From the NCBI RefSeq assembly GCF_004519405.1, contig NZ_SGWI01000003.1, positions 620,001 to 684,000 on the forward strand: DNA of 64,000 nucleotides, given 5' to 3'. How positions within the stretch are numbered: the stretch's first letter is position 1; each line of letters starts with the position of its first letter. A program made the position numbers and the translations under genes. The DNA comes from Pseudomonas sp. BCA17. GTDB lineage: Bacteria; Pseudomonadota; Gammaproteobacteria; Pseudomonadales; Pseudomonadaceae. The notes beneath the pieces are model-generated. The model was not told where the DNA came from. It saw only the letters and a list, made by a program, of their open reading frames with translations, and did not search any database. Shown here one piece after another: positions 25,510 through 34,029 of this stretch.

Positions 25510-28500
25510 GCCAGACCAATCGCCTGTCCAACGGTGGCCGCATCGACCGTAATAAAGTCCTCACGTTTACCTTCAATGGCCAGAGCTACAAAGGCTTTGA
25601 AGGTGACACCCTGGCCGCCGCGTTGCTGGCCAACGGCGTCGACATCATCGGCCGCAGTTTCAAATATTCGCGCCCTCGGGGCATCTTCGCCGCCGGCGCC
25701 GAAGAGCCGAACGCGGTGCTGCAGATCGGCGCCACCGAAGCCACCCAGATTCCCAACGTGCGCGCTACGCAACAGGCGCTGTATCAGGGCCTCGTCGCCA
25801 CCAGCACCAACGGTTGGCCGAGCGTGAACAATGACATGATGGGCATCCTCGGCAAGGTCGGCGGCAAGCTGATGCCGCCGGGTTTCTACTACAAAACCTT
25901 CATGTACCCGCAATCGTTCTGGATGACTTACGAGAAGTACATCCGCAAGGCCGCAGGCCTTGGCCGCTCGCCGACCGAGAACGACCCGGACACCTACGAC
26001 AACATGAATCGTCACTGCGACGTGCTGGTGGTCGGCGCAGGCCCTGCCGGCCTGGCCGCTGCACTGGCTGCCGCGCGCAGCGGCGCTCGGGTGATCATTG
26101 CCGATGAGCAGGAAGAGTTCGGCGGCTCGCTGCTCGACTCCCGCGAAAGCCTCGACGGCAAACCGGCCATGGAATGGGTCGCCAGTGTGATCGCCGAATT
26201 GAAGGCCCTGCCGGACGTGGTGCTGCTGCCCCGCGCTACCGTCAATGGCTACCATGATCATAACTTCCTGACCATTCACGAACGCCTCACCGATCACCTC
26301 GGTGACCGCGCGCCGATTGGCGTGGTGCGTCAGCGTATCCATCGTGTACGGGCCAAGCGAGTGGTGCTGGCGACCGGCGCCTGCGAGCGCCCGCTGGTGT
26401 ACGGCAACAACGACGTGCCGGGCAACATGCTCGCCGGTGCGGTCTCCACCTACGTGCGCCGCTACGGCGTGGCACCCGGCAAAAAACTGGTGCTGTCGAC
26501 CAACAACGATCACGCCTACCGCGTGGCGCTGGACTGGTTCGACGCGGGCCTGCAAGTGGTGGCCGTAGCCGATGCACGCCACAACCCCCGCGGTGCCCTG
26601 GTTGAAGAAGCCCGCGCCAAAGGCATCCGCATCCTCACCGGCAGCGCCGTGATCGAAGCCCGTGGCAGCAAGCATGTGACCGGCGCCCGTGTGGCGGCCA
26701 TCGACGTCAAGGCCCATAAAGTCACCAGCCCCGGCGAGTGGCTGGACTGCGACCTGGTCGCCAGCTCAGGCGGCTACAGCCCCGTGGTTCACTTGGCCTC
26801 GCACCTGGGCGGCAAGCCGACCTGGCGTGAAGACATCCTCGGTTTTGTACCGGGCGAAGCACCGCAGAAACGTGTGTGTGTCGGCGGCATCAACGGCGTC
26901 TACGGCCTTGGCGATTCCCTGGCCGACGGTTTTGAAGGGGGCGTACGCGCAGCCAGCGAAGCCGGTTTTGCACCGGTGGAAGGCACGCTGCCCAAAGCCT
27001 TGAGCCGTCTGGAAGAACCGACCCTGGCGCTGTTCCAGGTGCCTCACGAAAAAGCCACCGCGCGGGCACCCAAGCAATTTGTCGACCTGCAGAACGACGT
27101 CACTGCCGCGGCCATCGAACTGGCGACCCGCGAAGGTTTCGAGTCGGTCGAACACGTCAAACGCTACACCGCACTGGGCTTTGGTACCGACCAGGGCAAG
27201 CTGGGTAACGTCAACGGCCTGGCGATTGCCGCTCGCTCCCTGAACGTGACCATCCCGCAGATGGGCACCACCATGTTCCGCCCCAACTACACGCCGGTGA
27301 CTTTCGGCGCGGTAGCGGGCCGCCACTGTGGGCACATCTTCGAGCCGGTCCGCTACACCGCGCTGCACGCCTGGCACGTCAAGAGCGGCGCCGAGTTTGA
27401 AGACGTCGGCCAGTGGAAACGCCCTTGGTATTTCCCACGCAACGGCGAAGACCTGCATGCCGCGGTCAAGCGCGAATGCCTGGCCGTGCGCGACAGCGTC
27501 GGCCTGCTGGATGCGTCCACCCTCGGCAAGATCGACATTCAAGGCCCGGATGCCCGTGAGTTCCTCAACCGCATCTACAGCAACGCCTGGACCAAGCTCG
27601 ACGTGGGCAAGGCGCGCTACGGCCTGATGTGCAAGGAAGACGGTATGGTCTTCGACGACGGCGTCACCGCCTGTCTCGCCGACAACCACTTCCTGATGAC
27701 CACCACCACCGGCGGCGCCGCTCGCGTGCTCCAGTGGCTGGAAATCTACCAACAGACCGAATGGCCGGACCTCAAGGTGTACTTCACCTCGGTCACCGAC
27801 CACTGGGCGACCATGACGCTGTCCGGCCCCAACAGCCGCAAGCTGCTGGCTGAAGTCACCGACATCGACCTGGACAAGGATGGCTTCCCGTTCATGACCT
27901 GGAAGGAAGGCCTGGTCGGCGGGGTACCGGCTCGTGTGTTCCGGATCTCGTTTACCGGTGAGCTGTCGTACGAAGTCAACGTGCAGGCCGACTACGCCAT
28001 GGGCGTGCTGGAGAAGATCGTCGAGGCCGGCAAGAAGTACAACCTGACCCCGTACGGCACCGAAACCATGCACGTCCTGCGGGCCGAGAAGGGCTTCATC
28101 ATCGTCGGCCAGGACACCGATGGCTCGATGACCCCGGATGACCTGAACATGGGCTGGTGTGTCGGGCGTACCAAGCCGTTCTCGTGGATCGGCTGGCGCG
28201 GCATGAACCGTGAAGACTGCGTGCGTGAAGAGCGTAAACAACTGGTGGGCTTGAAGCCGGTCGATCCAAAAGTGTGGCTGCCGGAAGGCGCGCAGTTGGT
28301 GTTCGATCCGAAGCAGTCGATCCCGATGAAGATGGTCGGTCATGTGACCTCGAGCTACGCCCACAACTCCCTTGGCTATTCGTTCGCGATGGCGGTGGTG
28401 AAGGGCGGCTTGAAGCGCATCGGCGAGCGGGTGTTCTCACCGCAGGCGGATGGCAGCGTGATCGAAGCGGAGATTGTGTCTTCGGTGTTCTTCGACCCGA

Positions 28501-28523
28501 AAGGCGATCGTCAGAACATTTGA
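25506..28523 (+). CDS. soxA: Sarcosine oxidase alpha subunit
   Basis: A 1005-residue protein. N-terminal 2Fe-2S-like fold region (~15-110, QSYKGFEGDTLAAALLANGVDIIGRSFKYSRPRG), NAD-binding Rossmann domain (~170, CDVLVVGAGPAGLAAALAAARSG), a second nucleotide-binding motif, then from ~610 a GcvT-like tetrahydrofolate-binding domain (WKRPWYFP ... VKRECLAVRDSVGLLDASTLGKIDI ... LSYEVNVQADYAMGVLEKI). This domain condenses the demethylation product with THF to 5,10-methylene-THF. Full family length. A REP pair follows before soxG. Confidence 0.97.
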   Translation: MSQTNRLSNGGRIDRNKVLTFTFNGQSYKGFEGDTLAAALLANGVDIIGRSFKYSRPRGIFAAGAEEPNAVLQIGATEATQIPNVRATQQALYQGLVATSTNGWPSVNNDMMGILGKVGGKLMPPGFYYKTFMYPQSFWMTYEKYIRKAAGLGRSPTENDPDTYDNMNRHCDVLVVGAGPAGLAAALAAARSGARVIIADEQEEFGGSLLDSRESLDGKPAMEWVASVIAELKALPDVVLLPRATVNGYHDHNFLTIHERLTDHLGDRAPIGVVRQRIHRVRAKRVVLATGACERPLVYGNNDVPGNMLAGAVSTYVRRYGVAPGKKLVLSTNNDHAYRVALDWFDAGLQVVAVADARHNPRGALVEEARAKGIRILTGSAVIEARGSKHVTGARVAAIDVKAHKVTSPGEWLDCDLVASSGGYSPVVHLASHLGGKPTWREDILGFVPGEAPQKRVCVGGINGVYGLGDSLADGFEGGVRAASEAGFAPVEGTLPKALSRLEEPTLALFQVPHEKATARAPKQFVDLQNDVTAAAIELATREGFESVEHVKRYTALGFGTDQGKLGNVNGLAIAARSLNVTIPQMGTTMFRPNYTPVTFGAVAGRHCGHIFEPVRYTALHAWHVKSGAEFEDVGQWKRPWYFPRNGEDLHAAVKRECLAVRDSVGLLDASTLGKIDIQGPDAREFLNRIYSNAWTKLDVGKARYGLMCKEDGMVFDDGVTACLADNHFLMTTTTGGAARVLQWLEIYQQTEWPDLKVYFTSVTDHWATMTLSGPNSRKLLAEVTDIDLDKDGFPFMTWKEGLVGGVPARVFRISFTGELSYEVNVQADYAMGVLEKIVEAGKKYNLTPYGTETMHVLRAEKGFIIVGQDTDGSMTPDDLNMGWCVGRTKPFSWIGWRGMNREDCVREERKQLVGLKPVDPKVWLPEGAQLVFDPKQSIPMKMVGHVTSSYAHNSLGYSFAMAVVKGGLKRIGERVFSPQADGSVIEAEIVSSVFFDPKGDRQNI

Positions 28524-28539
28524 TGGACCGAGGCGCCTG

Positions 28540-28606
28540 CATCGCAGGCAAGCCAGTTCCCACAGTGGAGTGCATTCCAGAGGTGGGAGGGGGCTTGCCC
28601 GCGATG
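28540..28606. repeat. REPIN between soxA and soxG
   Basis: Two inverted REP arms, CATCGCAGGCAAGCCAGTTC onward (28540-28564) and GGTGGGAGGGGGCTTGCCCG onward (28582-28606), occupy most of the 123-bp soxA-soxG gap within the operon. They may set relative soxG message levels. Confidence 0.75.
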
Positions 28607-28646
28607 AGGCCGGAACAGTCACCACAGAATTCAGAACAGGTGCTCT

Positions 28647-29279
28647 ATGACAGCAGCCAACGTATACCAGCAACGCCCCACCACCGGCGCCAAGGCCGAG
28701 TCGTCGCTGCACCATGCCGACCTCGCCAGCCTGGTCGGCAAAGGTCGCAAGAACGCCGGCGTGATCGTGCGTGAAAAGAAACTCCTGGGTCATCTGACCA
28801 TCCGCGGCGACGGCCATGACGCCGCCTTCGCTGCCGGCGTGCACAAGGCGCTCGGCATCGAACTGCCCGGTGCCCTGCAAGTCATCGTCAAGGGCGAAAC
28901 CAGCCTGCAATGGCTCGGCCCGGATGAGTGGCTGCTCGTTGTGCCGAGCGGTGAAGAGTTCGCCGCCGAGCAAAACCTGCGCGCCGCCCTGGGCGACCTG
29001 CATATCCAGATCGTCAACGTCAGTGGTGGCCAGCAGATCCTCGAACTCAGCGGCCCGAATGTGCGCGATGTGCTGATGAAGTCCACCAGCTACGACGTGC
29101 ACCCCAACAACTTCCCGGTAGGCAAGGCAGTGGGTACGGTGTTCGCCAAGTCGCAATTGGTGATCCGCCACACCGCTGAAGACACCTGGGAACTGGTGAT
29201 TCGTCGCAGCTTCTCGGATTACTGGTGGTTGTGGTTGCAGGATGCATCTGCCGAATTTGGCCTGAGCGTTCAAGCCTGA
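28647..29279 (+). CDS. soxG: Sarcosine oxidase gamma subunit
   Basis: A 210-residue protein with the SoxG features LLGHLTIRGDGHDAAFAAGVHKALGIELP, LQWLGPDEWLLVVPSGEE and ISGG-type INVSGGQQILELSGPNVRDVLMKSTSYDVHP, ending RRSFSDYWWLWLQDASAEFGL. It is related to the GcvT fold but serves as the structural fourth subunit. It follows a REP-containing gap after soxA and is 10 bp before purU. Confidence 0.95.
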   Translation: MTAANVYQQRPTTGAKAESSLHHADLASLVGKGRKNAGVIVREKKLLGHLTIRGDGHDAAFAAGVHKALGIELPGALQVIVKGETSLQWLGPDEWLLVVPSGEEFAAEQNLRAALGDLHIQIVNVSGGQQILELSGPNVRDVLMKSTSYDVHPNNFPVGKAVGTVFAKSQLVIRHTAEDTWELVIRRSFSDYWWLWLQDASAEFGLSVQA

Positions 29280-29289
29280 GGAATGCCCC

Positions 29290-30147
29290 ATGAGCCGCGC
29301 ACCCGATACATGGATTTTGACCGCCGACTGCCCCAGCGTGCTCGGCACGGTGGACGCGGTCACCCGCTACCTGTTCGAACAGGGCTGCTATGTCACCGAG
29401 CACCACTCGTTCGATGACCGGCTCTCGGGACGGTTCTTCATCCGCGTGGAATTCCGCCAACCCGACGGATTTGACGAACAGGCTTTCCGCGAGGGCCTGG
29501 CCACGCGTGGTGAGGCCTTCGGCATGATCTTCGAGCTGACGGCGCCGAATTATCGGCCAAAAGTAGTGATCATGGTTTCCAAGGCCGATCACTGCCTCAA
29601 CGACCTGTTGTACCGCCAGCGCATTGGCCAACTGTCGATGGACGTAGTGGCGGTGGTGTCCAATCACCCTGATTTGAAACCCTTGGCCGACTGGCACCAG
29701 ATTCCCTACTACCATTTCCCCCTCGACCCCAATGACAAACCGTCCCAGGAGCGTCAGGTGTGGCAAGTGGTGGAAGACACCGGCGCTGAATTGGTGATCC
29801 TTGCGCGCTACATGCAAGTGCTGTCGCCGGAACTGTGTCGCAAGCTGGATGGCAAGGCCATCAACATTCATCACTCGTTGCTGCCGGGCTTCAAGGGCGC
29901 TAAGCCTTATCACCAGGCGTACAACAAGGGCGTGAAGTTGGTGGGGGCCACGGCGCATTACATCAACAACGATCTGGATGAAGGGCCGATCATTGCCCAG
30001 GGTGTGGAGGTGGTGGATCACAGCCATTATCCCGAGGATTTGATTGCCAAGGGACGGGATATCGAAGGACTCACATTGGCTCGAGCTGTGGGTTATCACA
30101 TTGAAAGACGTGTGTTCTTGAACGCTAACAGGACGGTCGTCCTGTAG
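29290..30147 (+). CDS. purU: Formyltetrahydrofolate deformylase
   Basis: A 285-residue protein. Residues 1-85 form an ACT domain (TWILTADCPSVLGTVDAVTRYLFEQGCYVTEHHSFDD). Residues ~90-285 are a formyl-transferase domain with catalytic AINIHHSLLPGFKGAKPYHQAY and GATAHYINNDLDEGPIIAQ (the Asn-His-Asp set). It hydrolyses 10-formyl-THF to formate and THF, regenerating free THF for sarcosine oxidase, which explains its place as the last operon gene. Pseudomonas has several PurU paralogues. Confidence 0.94.
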   Translation: MSRAPDTWILTADCPSVLGTVDAVTRYLFEQGCYVTEHHSFDDRLSGRFFIRVEFRQPDGFDEQAFREGLATRGEAFGMIFELTAPNYRPKVVIMVSKADHCLNDLLYRQRIGQLSMDVVAVVSNHPDLKPLADWHQIPYYHFPLDPNDKPSQERQVWQVVEDTGAELVILARYMQVLSPELCRKLDGKAINIHHSLLPGFKGAKPYHQAYNKGVKLVGATAHYINNDLDEGPIIAQGVEVVDHSHYPEDLIAKGRDIEGLTLARAVGYHIERRVFLNANRTVVL

Positions 30148-30268
30148 TGGCAAGTTGCAAGCTTCAAGCCGCAGGAAAAAGCGGCTCTGCACACTTCTTG
30201 CGGCTTGTAGCTGGCCGCTTGAAGCTCATTCCACTCTCTTAACAACGATAAATATAGAGGTGACTGAC
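30148..30268. repeat. Imperfect inverted repeat between purU and fdhA
   Basis: AGCTTCAAGC (30160-30169) and GCTTGAAGCT (30217-30226) are inverted, with further complementary AAGCCGCA-type blocks inside. This matches the agctt-caag/ctacaag class of extragenic palindromes common in Pseudomonas. It lacks a clear T-tract, so it is more likely a repeat than a terminator. Confidence 0.5.
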
Positions 30269-31468
30269 ATGTCTGGTAATCGTGGTGTCGTGTATCTCGG
30301 CAACGGCAAAGTCGAAGTGCAGAAAATCGACTATCCCAAAATGCAGGACCCCCGTGGCAGGAAGATTGAGCACGGCGTCATCCTGCGCGTGGTTTCCACC
30401 AACATCTGCGGCTCCGACCAACACATGGTTCGCGGCCGTACCACTGCCCAGACCGGCCTGGTGCTCGGTCATGAAATTACCGGCGAAGTGATCGAGAAGG
30501 GCAGCGACGTCGAGAACCTGAAGATCGGTGATCTGGTGTCGGTGCCGTTCAACGTCGCGTGCGGCCGCTGTCGCTCCTGCAAAGAGCAACACACCGGTGT
30601 GTGCCTCACCGTCAACCCGGCCCGTGCCGGTGGCGCCTACGGTTATGTCGACATGGGCGACTGGACCGGCGGCCAGGCCGAATACGTGCTGGTGCCCTAT
30701 GCCGACTTCAACCTGCTCAAACTGCCGGACCGCGACAAGGCCATGGAGAAAATCCGCGACCTGACCTGCCTCTCCGACATTCTGCCTACCGGCTACCACG
30801 GCGCCGTCACTGCGGGCGTTGGGCCGGGCAGCACCGTGTACATCGCGGGCGCCGGCCCGGTCGGCCTGGCCGCTGCCGCCTCTGCACGCCTGCTGGGCGC
30901 GGCGGTGGTGATCATCGGCGACGTCAACCCGGTCCGCCTGGCCCACGCCAAGGCCCAGGGTTTTGAAATCGCTGACCTGTCCAAAGACACTCCACTGCAC
31001 GAACAAATCGCCGCATTGTTGGGTGAACCTGAGGTGGACTGCGCCGTCGATGCCGTAGGTTTCGAAGCCCGTGGTCACGGCCACGAAGGCGTGAAAGCCG
31101 AAGCGCCGGCCACCGTGCTCAACTCGCTGATGGGTGTGGTGCGCGTGGCGGGCAAGATTGGTATTCCGGGCCTGTACGTGACCGAAGATCCAGGCGCGGT
31201 GGATGCCGCTGCGAAAATGGGCAGCCTGAGCATCCGCTTTGGCCTGGGCTGGGCCAAATCCCACAGCTTCCACACTGGGCAAACGCCTGTGATGAAGTAC
31301 AACCGCCAACTGATGCAGGCGATCATGTGGGACCGCATCAACATTGCCGAGATCGTCGGCGTGCAGGTGATCAGCCTGGATGATGCACCGCGTGGGTATG
31401 GTGAGTTCGATGCGGGCGTGCCGAAGAAGTTTGTGATTGACCCGCACAAACTGTTCAGTGCGGCATAA
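30269..31468 (+). CDS. fdhA: Glutathione-independent, zinc-dependent formaldehyde dehydrogenase
   Basis: A 399-residue medium-chain dehydrogenase. Catalytic zinc region NICGSDQHMVRGRT and GHEITGEV; structural zinc CGRCRSCKEQHTGVC (spacing 3, 3, 8); NAD motif YIAGAGPVGLAAAASARLLGA. The long insert and VPKKFVIDPHK end match Pseudomonas FDH, which oxidises formaldehyde directly with NAD. It removes the formaldehyde released by GbcAB and DgcAB. ATG 30269 is preceded by AGAGGTGACTGAC. A MITE-like palindrome follows the stop. Confidence 0.96.
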   Translation: MSGNRGVVYLGNGKVEVQKIDYPKMQDPRGRKIEHGVILRVVSTNICGSDQHMVRGRTTAQTGLVLGHEITGEVIEKGSDVENLKIGDLVSVPFNVACGRCRSCKEQHTGVCLTVNPARAGGAYGYVDMGDWTGGQAEYVLVPYADFNLLKLPDRDKAMEKIRDLTCLSDILPTGYHGAVTAGVGPGSTVYIAGAGPVGLAAAASARLLGAAVVIIGDVNPVRLAHAKAQGFEIADLSKDTPLHEQIAALLGEPEVDCAVDAVGFEARGHGHEGVKAEAPATVLNSLMGVVRVAGKIGIPGLYVTEDPGAVDAAAKMGSLSIRFGLGWAKSHSFHTGQTPVMKYNRQLMQAIMWDRINIAEIVGVQVISLDDAPRGYGEFDAGVPKKFVIDPHKLFSAA

Positions 31469-31480
31469 AGTGCAATGCTG

Positions 31481-31701
31481 AAAAATGGCGACCCCCGGGG
31501 TTAATGCCAGTCAGTTAAGAAGGAAAGGCTAAAAAGTAACCTGTGGCGAGGGAGCTTGCTCCCGTTGGACTGCGCAGCAGTCCCATGCTTTGTAAACAAA
31601 GAATGGGGCCGCTTCGCGACCCAACGGGAGCAGGCTCCCTCGCCACACATACAGCGTTCACTCTTAACTGGCTGGCATTAACCCCGGAGGTCGCCATTTT
31701 T
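31481..31701. mobile_element. MITE-like palindromic element, copy 2, with 39-bp terminal inverted repeats
   Basis: Ends 31481-31519 and 31663-31701 are inverted with two mismatches in 39 (outer AAAAATGGCGAC, inner CAGYCAGTTAAG). The interior shares the CTGTGGCGAGGGAGCTTGCT arm with copy 1 at 13.6 kb in the opposite orientation. It fills the gap between convergent fdhA and the 116-residue gene, and could act as a bidirectional terminator. Confidence 0.75.
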
Positions 31702-31705
31702 TTGA

Positions 31706-32056
31706 TCATTTGAGTGCCGAAAGCCTCAGGTAGGGATTGGCCACTTCCCCGTTTTTGACCACGCGATTGCCACCGTAATCACACAGGAGCTTGCCGTTCC
31801 GTTCATGGATGGCCTCGGGCTTCAGCGCGTATTCAGGTGCCAGGTAATCATCGTGGGTCGCCGCCGTTTGCCCTGTCCACGTCTTGCCGTTGGCAGTGGC
31901 CGTGTATTGATAACCGTCGCCGTATGGGGGCGGCAGATCAGGGTCTGTGTAGGGCGTGGATTGGATATCTTGTGTCGCAGGGCATTGGTCGATGCCGGGA
32001 GGCGGGGGCGGCAGCAGTTGGGTGCGCGCAGCATAAAGCAGAGGGCCGATTACCAT
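31706..32056 (-). CDS. Hypothetical proline-rich small protein
   Basis: A 116-residue protein of unrecognised family, MVIGPLLYAARTQLLPPPPP. It has no convincing signal peptide, a proline-rich first half (DPDLPPPYGDGYQYTATANGKTWTGQT) and a C-terminal LLCDYGGNRVVKNGEVANPYL with one of two cysteines. AAGGAGTTAGAACT lies before the ATG, a strong ribosome site, which supports that it is real. Isolated gene. Confidence 0.55.
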   Translation of the reverse strand: MVIGPLLYAARTQLLPPPPPGIDQCPATQDIQSTPYTDPDLPPPYGDGYQYTATANGKTWTGQTAATHDDYLAPEYALKPEAIHERNGKLLCDYGGNRVVKNGEVANPYLRLSALK

Positions 32057-32182
32057 AGTTCTAACTCCTTGTTAACGGGTAAGCCTGCGCGGTTGTCGGT
32101 ACGCGGTAGGCGAGCCTGGGTGGGAGGCTGCGGGGCTTTCGTTCCTGTGAAAGCTGCTACCGCAGATTACCCTGGATGCAAA

Positions 32183-32206
32183 AAGGGCGGTCCGAGGACC
32201 GCCCTT
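32183..32206 (-). terminator. Rho-independent terminator of the RskA-like gene
   Basis: Perfect 11-bp stem AAGGGCGGTCC / GGACCGCCCTT located 26 bp past the minus-strand stop; on that strand it is followed by a T-run (TTTTTGCATCC). Confidence 0.8.
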
Positions 32207-32232
32207 ATGGCTTGCGCATTCAGGCTATGGCG

Positions 32233-32691
32233 TTATCGAGCCGCCAGCGCCCCTTGGTACACCGTCGGCCCCGTTGGCTGTTTGCTCAACGAGCCGCCTT
32301 TGGTTTCCGCACTCACCATCAACTCTACCGGTTTGCTGATGGATTCCTGCTGGCGAGGATTAAGGCCGATGATGCCTTTGCCGTCTTCCGGCAACAGGCC
32401 CAGTGACACAGGCGTTCCGCCCTCGGGGATTGCCCACAGCTCCAGGCTGTGGTCCGGTGCCGGGGCAGTGGCGGCGATCGGCTGCACTTCCAGGTAATCC
32501 TTGTGCGCCATGATCTGCGCGGCCGGTTGTTGTTCGGTGGTCACCAGGGTGGCGGCGGCTTTGACGTTGTCCTGGGTATAAAGGGCGCCGCCGATGCCGG
32601 CAACCACCACTGCGCAGGCGCCGATGAACAGGCGAGGGCCGCTCCAGAATGAGGGTTTGTGCTCAATTACTTGGGGTTGGATCGCAGTCAT
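32233..32691 (-). CDS. RskA C-terminal-domain protein lacking the anti-sigma N-terminus
   Basis: A 152-residue protein. One transmembrane helix (LFIGACAVVVAGIGGALYTQ, ~20-39) is followed by a periplasmic RskA/anti-sigma-K domain: HKDYLEVQPIAATAPAPDHSLELWAIPEGGTPVSLGLLPEDGKG ... ISKPVELMVSAETKGGSLSKQPTGPTVYQG. Family members are ~230-250 residues with a cytoplasmic sigma-binding domain that is absent here, and no ECF sigma gene lies next to it. ATG 32691 has AGGAA 7 bases upstream, so the short form is probably translated as such. It is either a decayed anti-sigma gene or a re-used sensor domain. Confidence 0.7.
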   Translation of the reverse strand: MTAIQPQVIEHKPSFWSGPRLFIGACAVVVAGIGGALYTQDNVKAAATLVTTEQQPAAQIMAHKDYLEVQPIAATAPAPDHSLELWAIPEGGTPVSLGLLPEDGKGIIGLNPRQQESISKPVELMVSAETKGGSLSKQPTGPTVYQGALAAR

Positions 32692-32941
32692 AAGTCTGTT
32701 CCTGACAAATTTTGTAGTCAGTTCATGGACCTTGCCAATGGCGATGGGTTCCTGAGCCCGGTGATATGGGCGCCGCACCTCGTCGGAATGGCTCACGACT
32801 GCGGGTGGTGCAGGCCGGGTGTAAGCGGGCGCAGGTAAATCGGATGCAAAATATTCTGAACTAATCTGTGAGTGGGAACATTCCTCCAGGGATGTCAGTC
32901 AAACGCCTGCTTTTTAGCTCATACATTCTGAGGTTGTCTTG

Positions 32942-33505
32942 ATGAAGATTTCACGCGGTTTTGCCCTGTCCTGCCTGTTGACCGTGGCTGCCAGCCCGGT
33001 GTTTGCCGCAGGTTTCAGCTTGGGCGACGTGGCCAACGCCGTTTCCGGCGCCCAGGGCAACAATAAGGCGGCTGCCGCAGCGCCAAGCTCCCAGACCGCC
33101 GGCCTGCTGCAGGCGCTGACCTCGCAACTGAACGTCACCCCGGAACAAGCGATCGGCGGTACCGGCGCCATGCTGGGCCTGGCCAAGAATCAACTGAGCA
33201 GCACTGACTATTCGCAGCTGGGCAAGAGCGTTCCAGGCCTGGATAAGCTGTCGGGCACCAACTCCCTGGGTAGCCTGGGCGCGTTGAGCGGCATGCTCGG
33301 CCAGAGCGGCGGCAGCAAGACCAGCGGCCTGGATGGCCTGCTGGGTAATGTGAAAAACACTAACGATCTGAACACCGCATTCAGCGCCCTGGGCATGGAC
33401 AGTGGAATGGTCGGCCAATTTGCGCCGGTGATCCTCAAATACCTGGGCGACCAAGGCGTGGGCGGTTCCTTGCTGCAAAGCCTGGGCAGTGTCTGGGGGA
33501 GTTGA
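32942..33505 (+). CDS. DUF2780 secreted protein
   Basis: A 187-residue protein with a signal peptide (MKISRGFALSCLLTVAASPVFA) and a Gly/Ser/Leu-rich body: TAGLLQALTSQLNVTPEQAIGGTGAMLGLAKNQLSSTDYSQL ... APVILKYLGDQGVGGSLLQSLGSVW. This is the DUF2780 (VcgC/VcgE-like) family, function unknown. ATG 32942 is preferred over a TTG one codon earlier because GAGG lies at the right distance. Stand-alone gene. Confidence 0.75.
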   Translation: MKISRGFALSCLLTVAASPVFAAGFSLGDVANAVSGAQGNNKAAAAAPSSQTAGLLQALTSQLNVTPEQAIGGTGAMLGLAKNQLSSTDYSQLGKSVPGLDKLSGTNSLGSLGALSGMLGQSGGSKTSGLDGLLGNVKNTNDLNTAFSALGMDSGMVGQFAPVILKYLGDQGVGGSLLQSLGSVWGS

Positions 33506-33649
33506 CGCGAGTCGATCCGAAGAATTTTGAGAATGTTGTGCAACATTTTTCGTTGAACCGTATGGGATGTTTTACCACCCAGGGAGACCGTTCCGGCGCG
33601 CAGAGTTGCCGGAGCGGATTCTTCAATCCATTCAGGTAGAACATTTCCT

Positions 33650-34021
33650 ATGAACATTATTCATGCATCGAGCCTCAATGACGCCTTCCGACTGATCGCC
33701 AGCGGCGCCGCTGCTGCATCCGGGCCAGGCAAAGCAAGTTATCAATGTATACAGGAACACGCGGATGCGGTTGCCAAGCAAGACACGATGGTTCGCAGGT
33801 ACCACCATCCCCTGGGGCAGCGCTTGAGCGACACCCCTTCAGCGGATGAGCTGGCACAGGCCGTGCGGGGCGCCGGGCTTCAAGTGGACATTGACAAGCG
33901 TCTAACGGATGAAGAGTTGATTGCTTCATCAACCCCTGAGTTTATTCATCCCAGTAAGCTGACTGAAACGCCTGCATCCCTTGGCCTGATGATGCTGGAG
34001 AAAAGGCTGCTTCTCCAGTAA
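33650..34021 (+). CDS. Hypothetical protein
   Basis: A 123-residue protein of unrecognised family, MNIIHASSLNDAFRLIASGA. It is soluble, without signal peptide, with helical-looking N-terminal half and ...LTDEELIASSTPEFIHPSKLTETPASLGLMMLEKRLLLQ at the end. AACATTTCCT gives a weak ribosome site. It faces the acyltransferase gene tail-to-tail with 8 bp between stops. Confidence 0.5.
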   Translation: MNIIHASSLNDAFRLIASGAAAASGPGKASYQCIQEHADAVAKQDTMVRRYHHPLGQRLSDTPSADELAQAVRGAGLQVDIDKRLTDEELIASSTPEFIHPSKLTETPASLGLMMLEKRLLLQ

Positions 34022-34029
34022 GGCGCAGC

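Noticed and set aside
26766..28364. 532-residue minus-strand frame opposite soxA
   Set aside because: Antisense artefact of codon bias; the plus strand encodes a full-length sarcosine oxidase alpha subunit.
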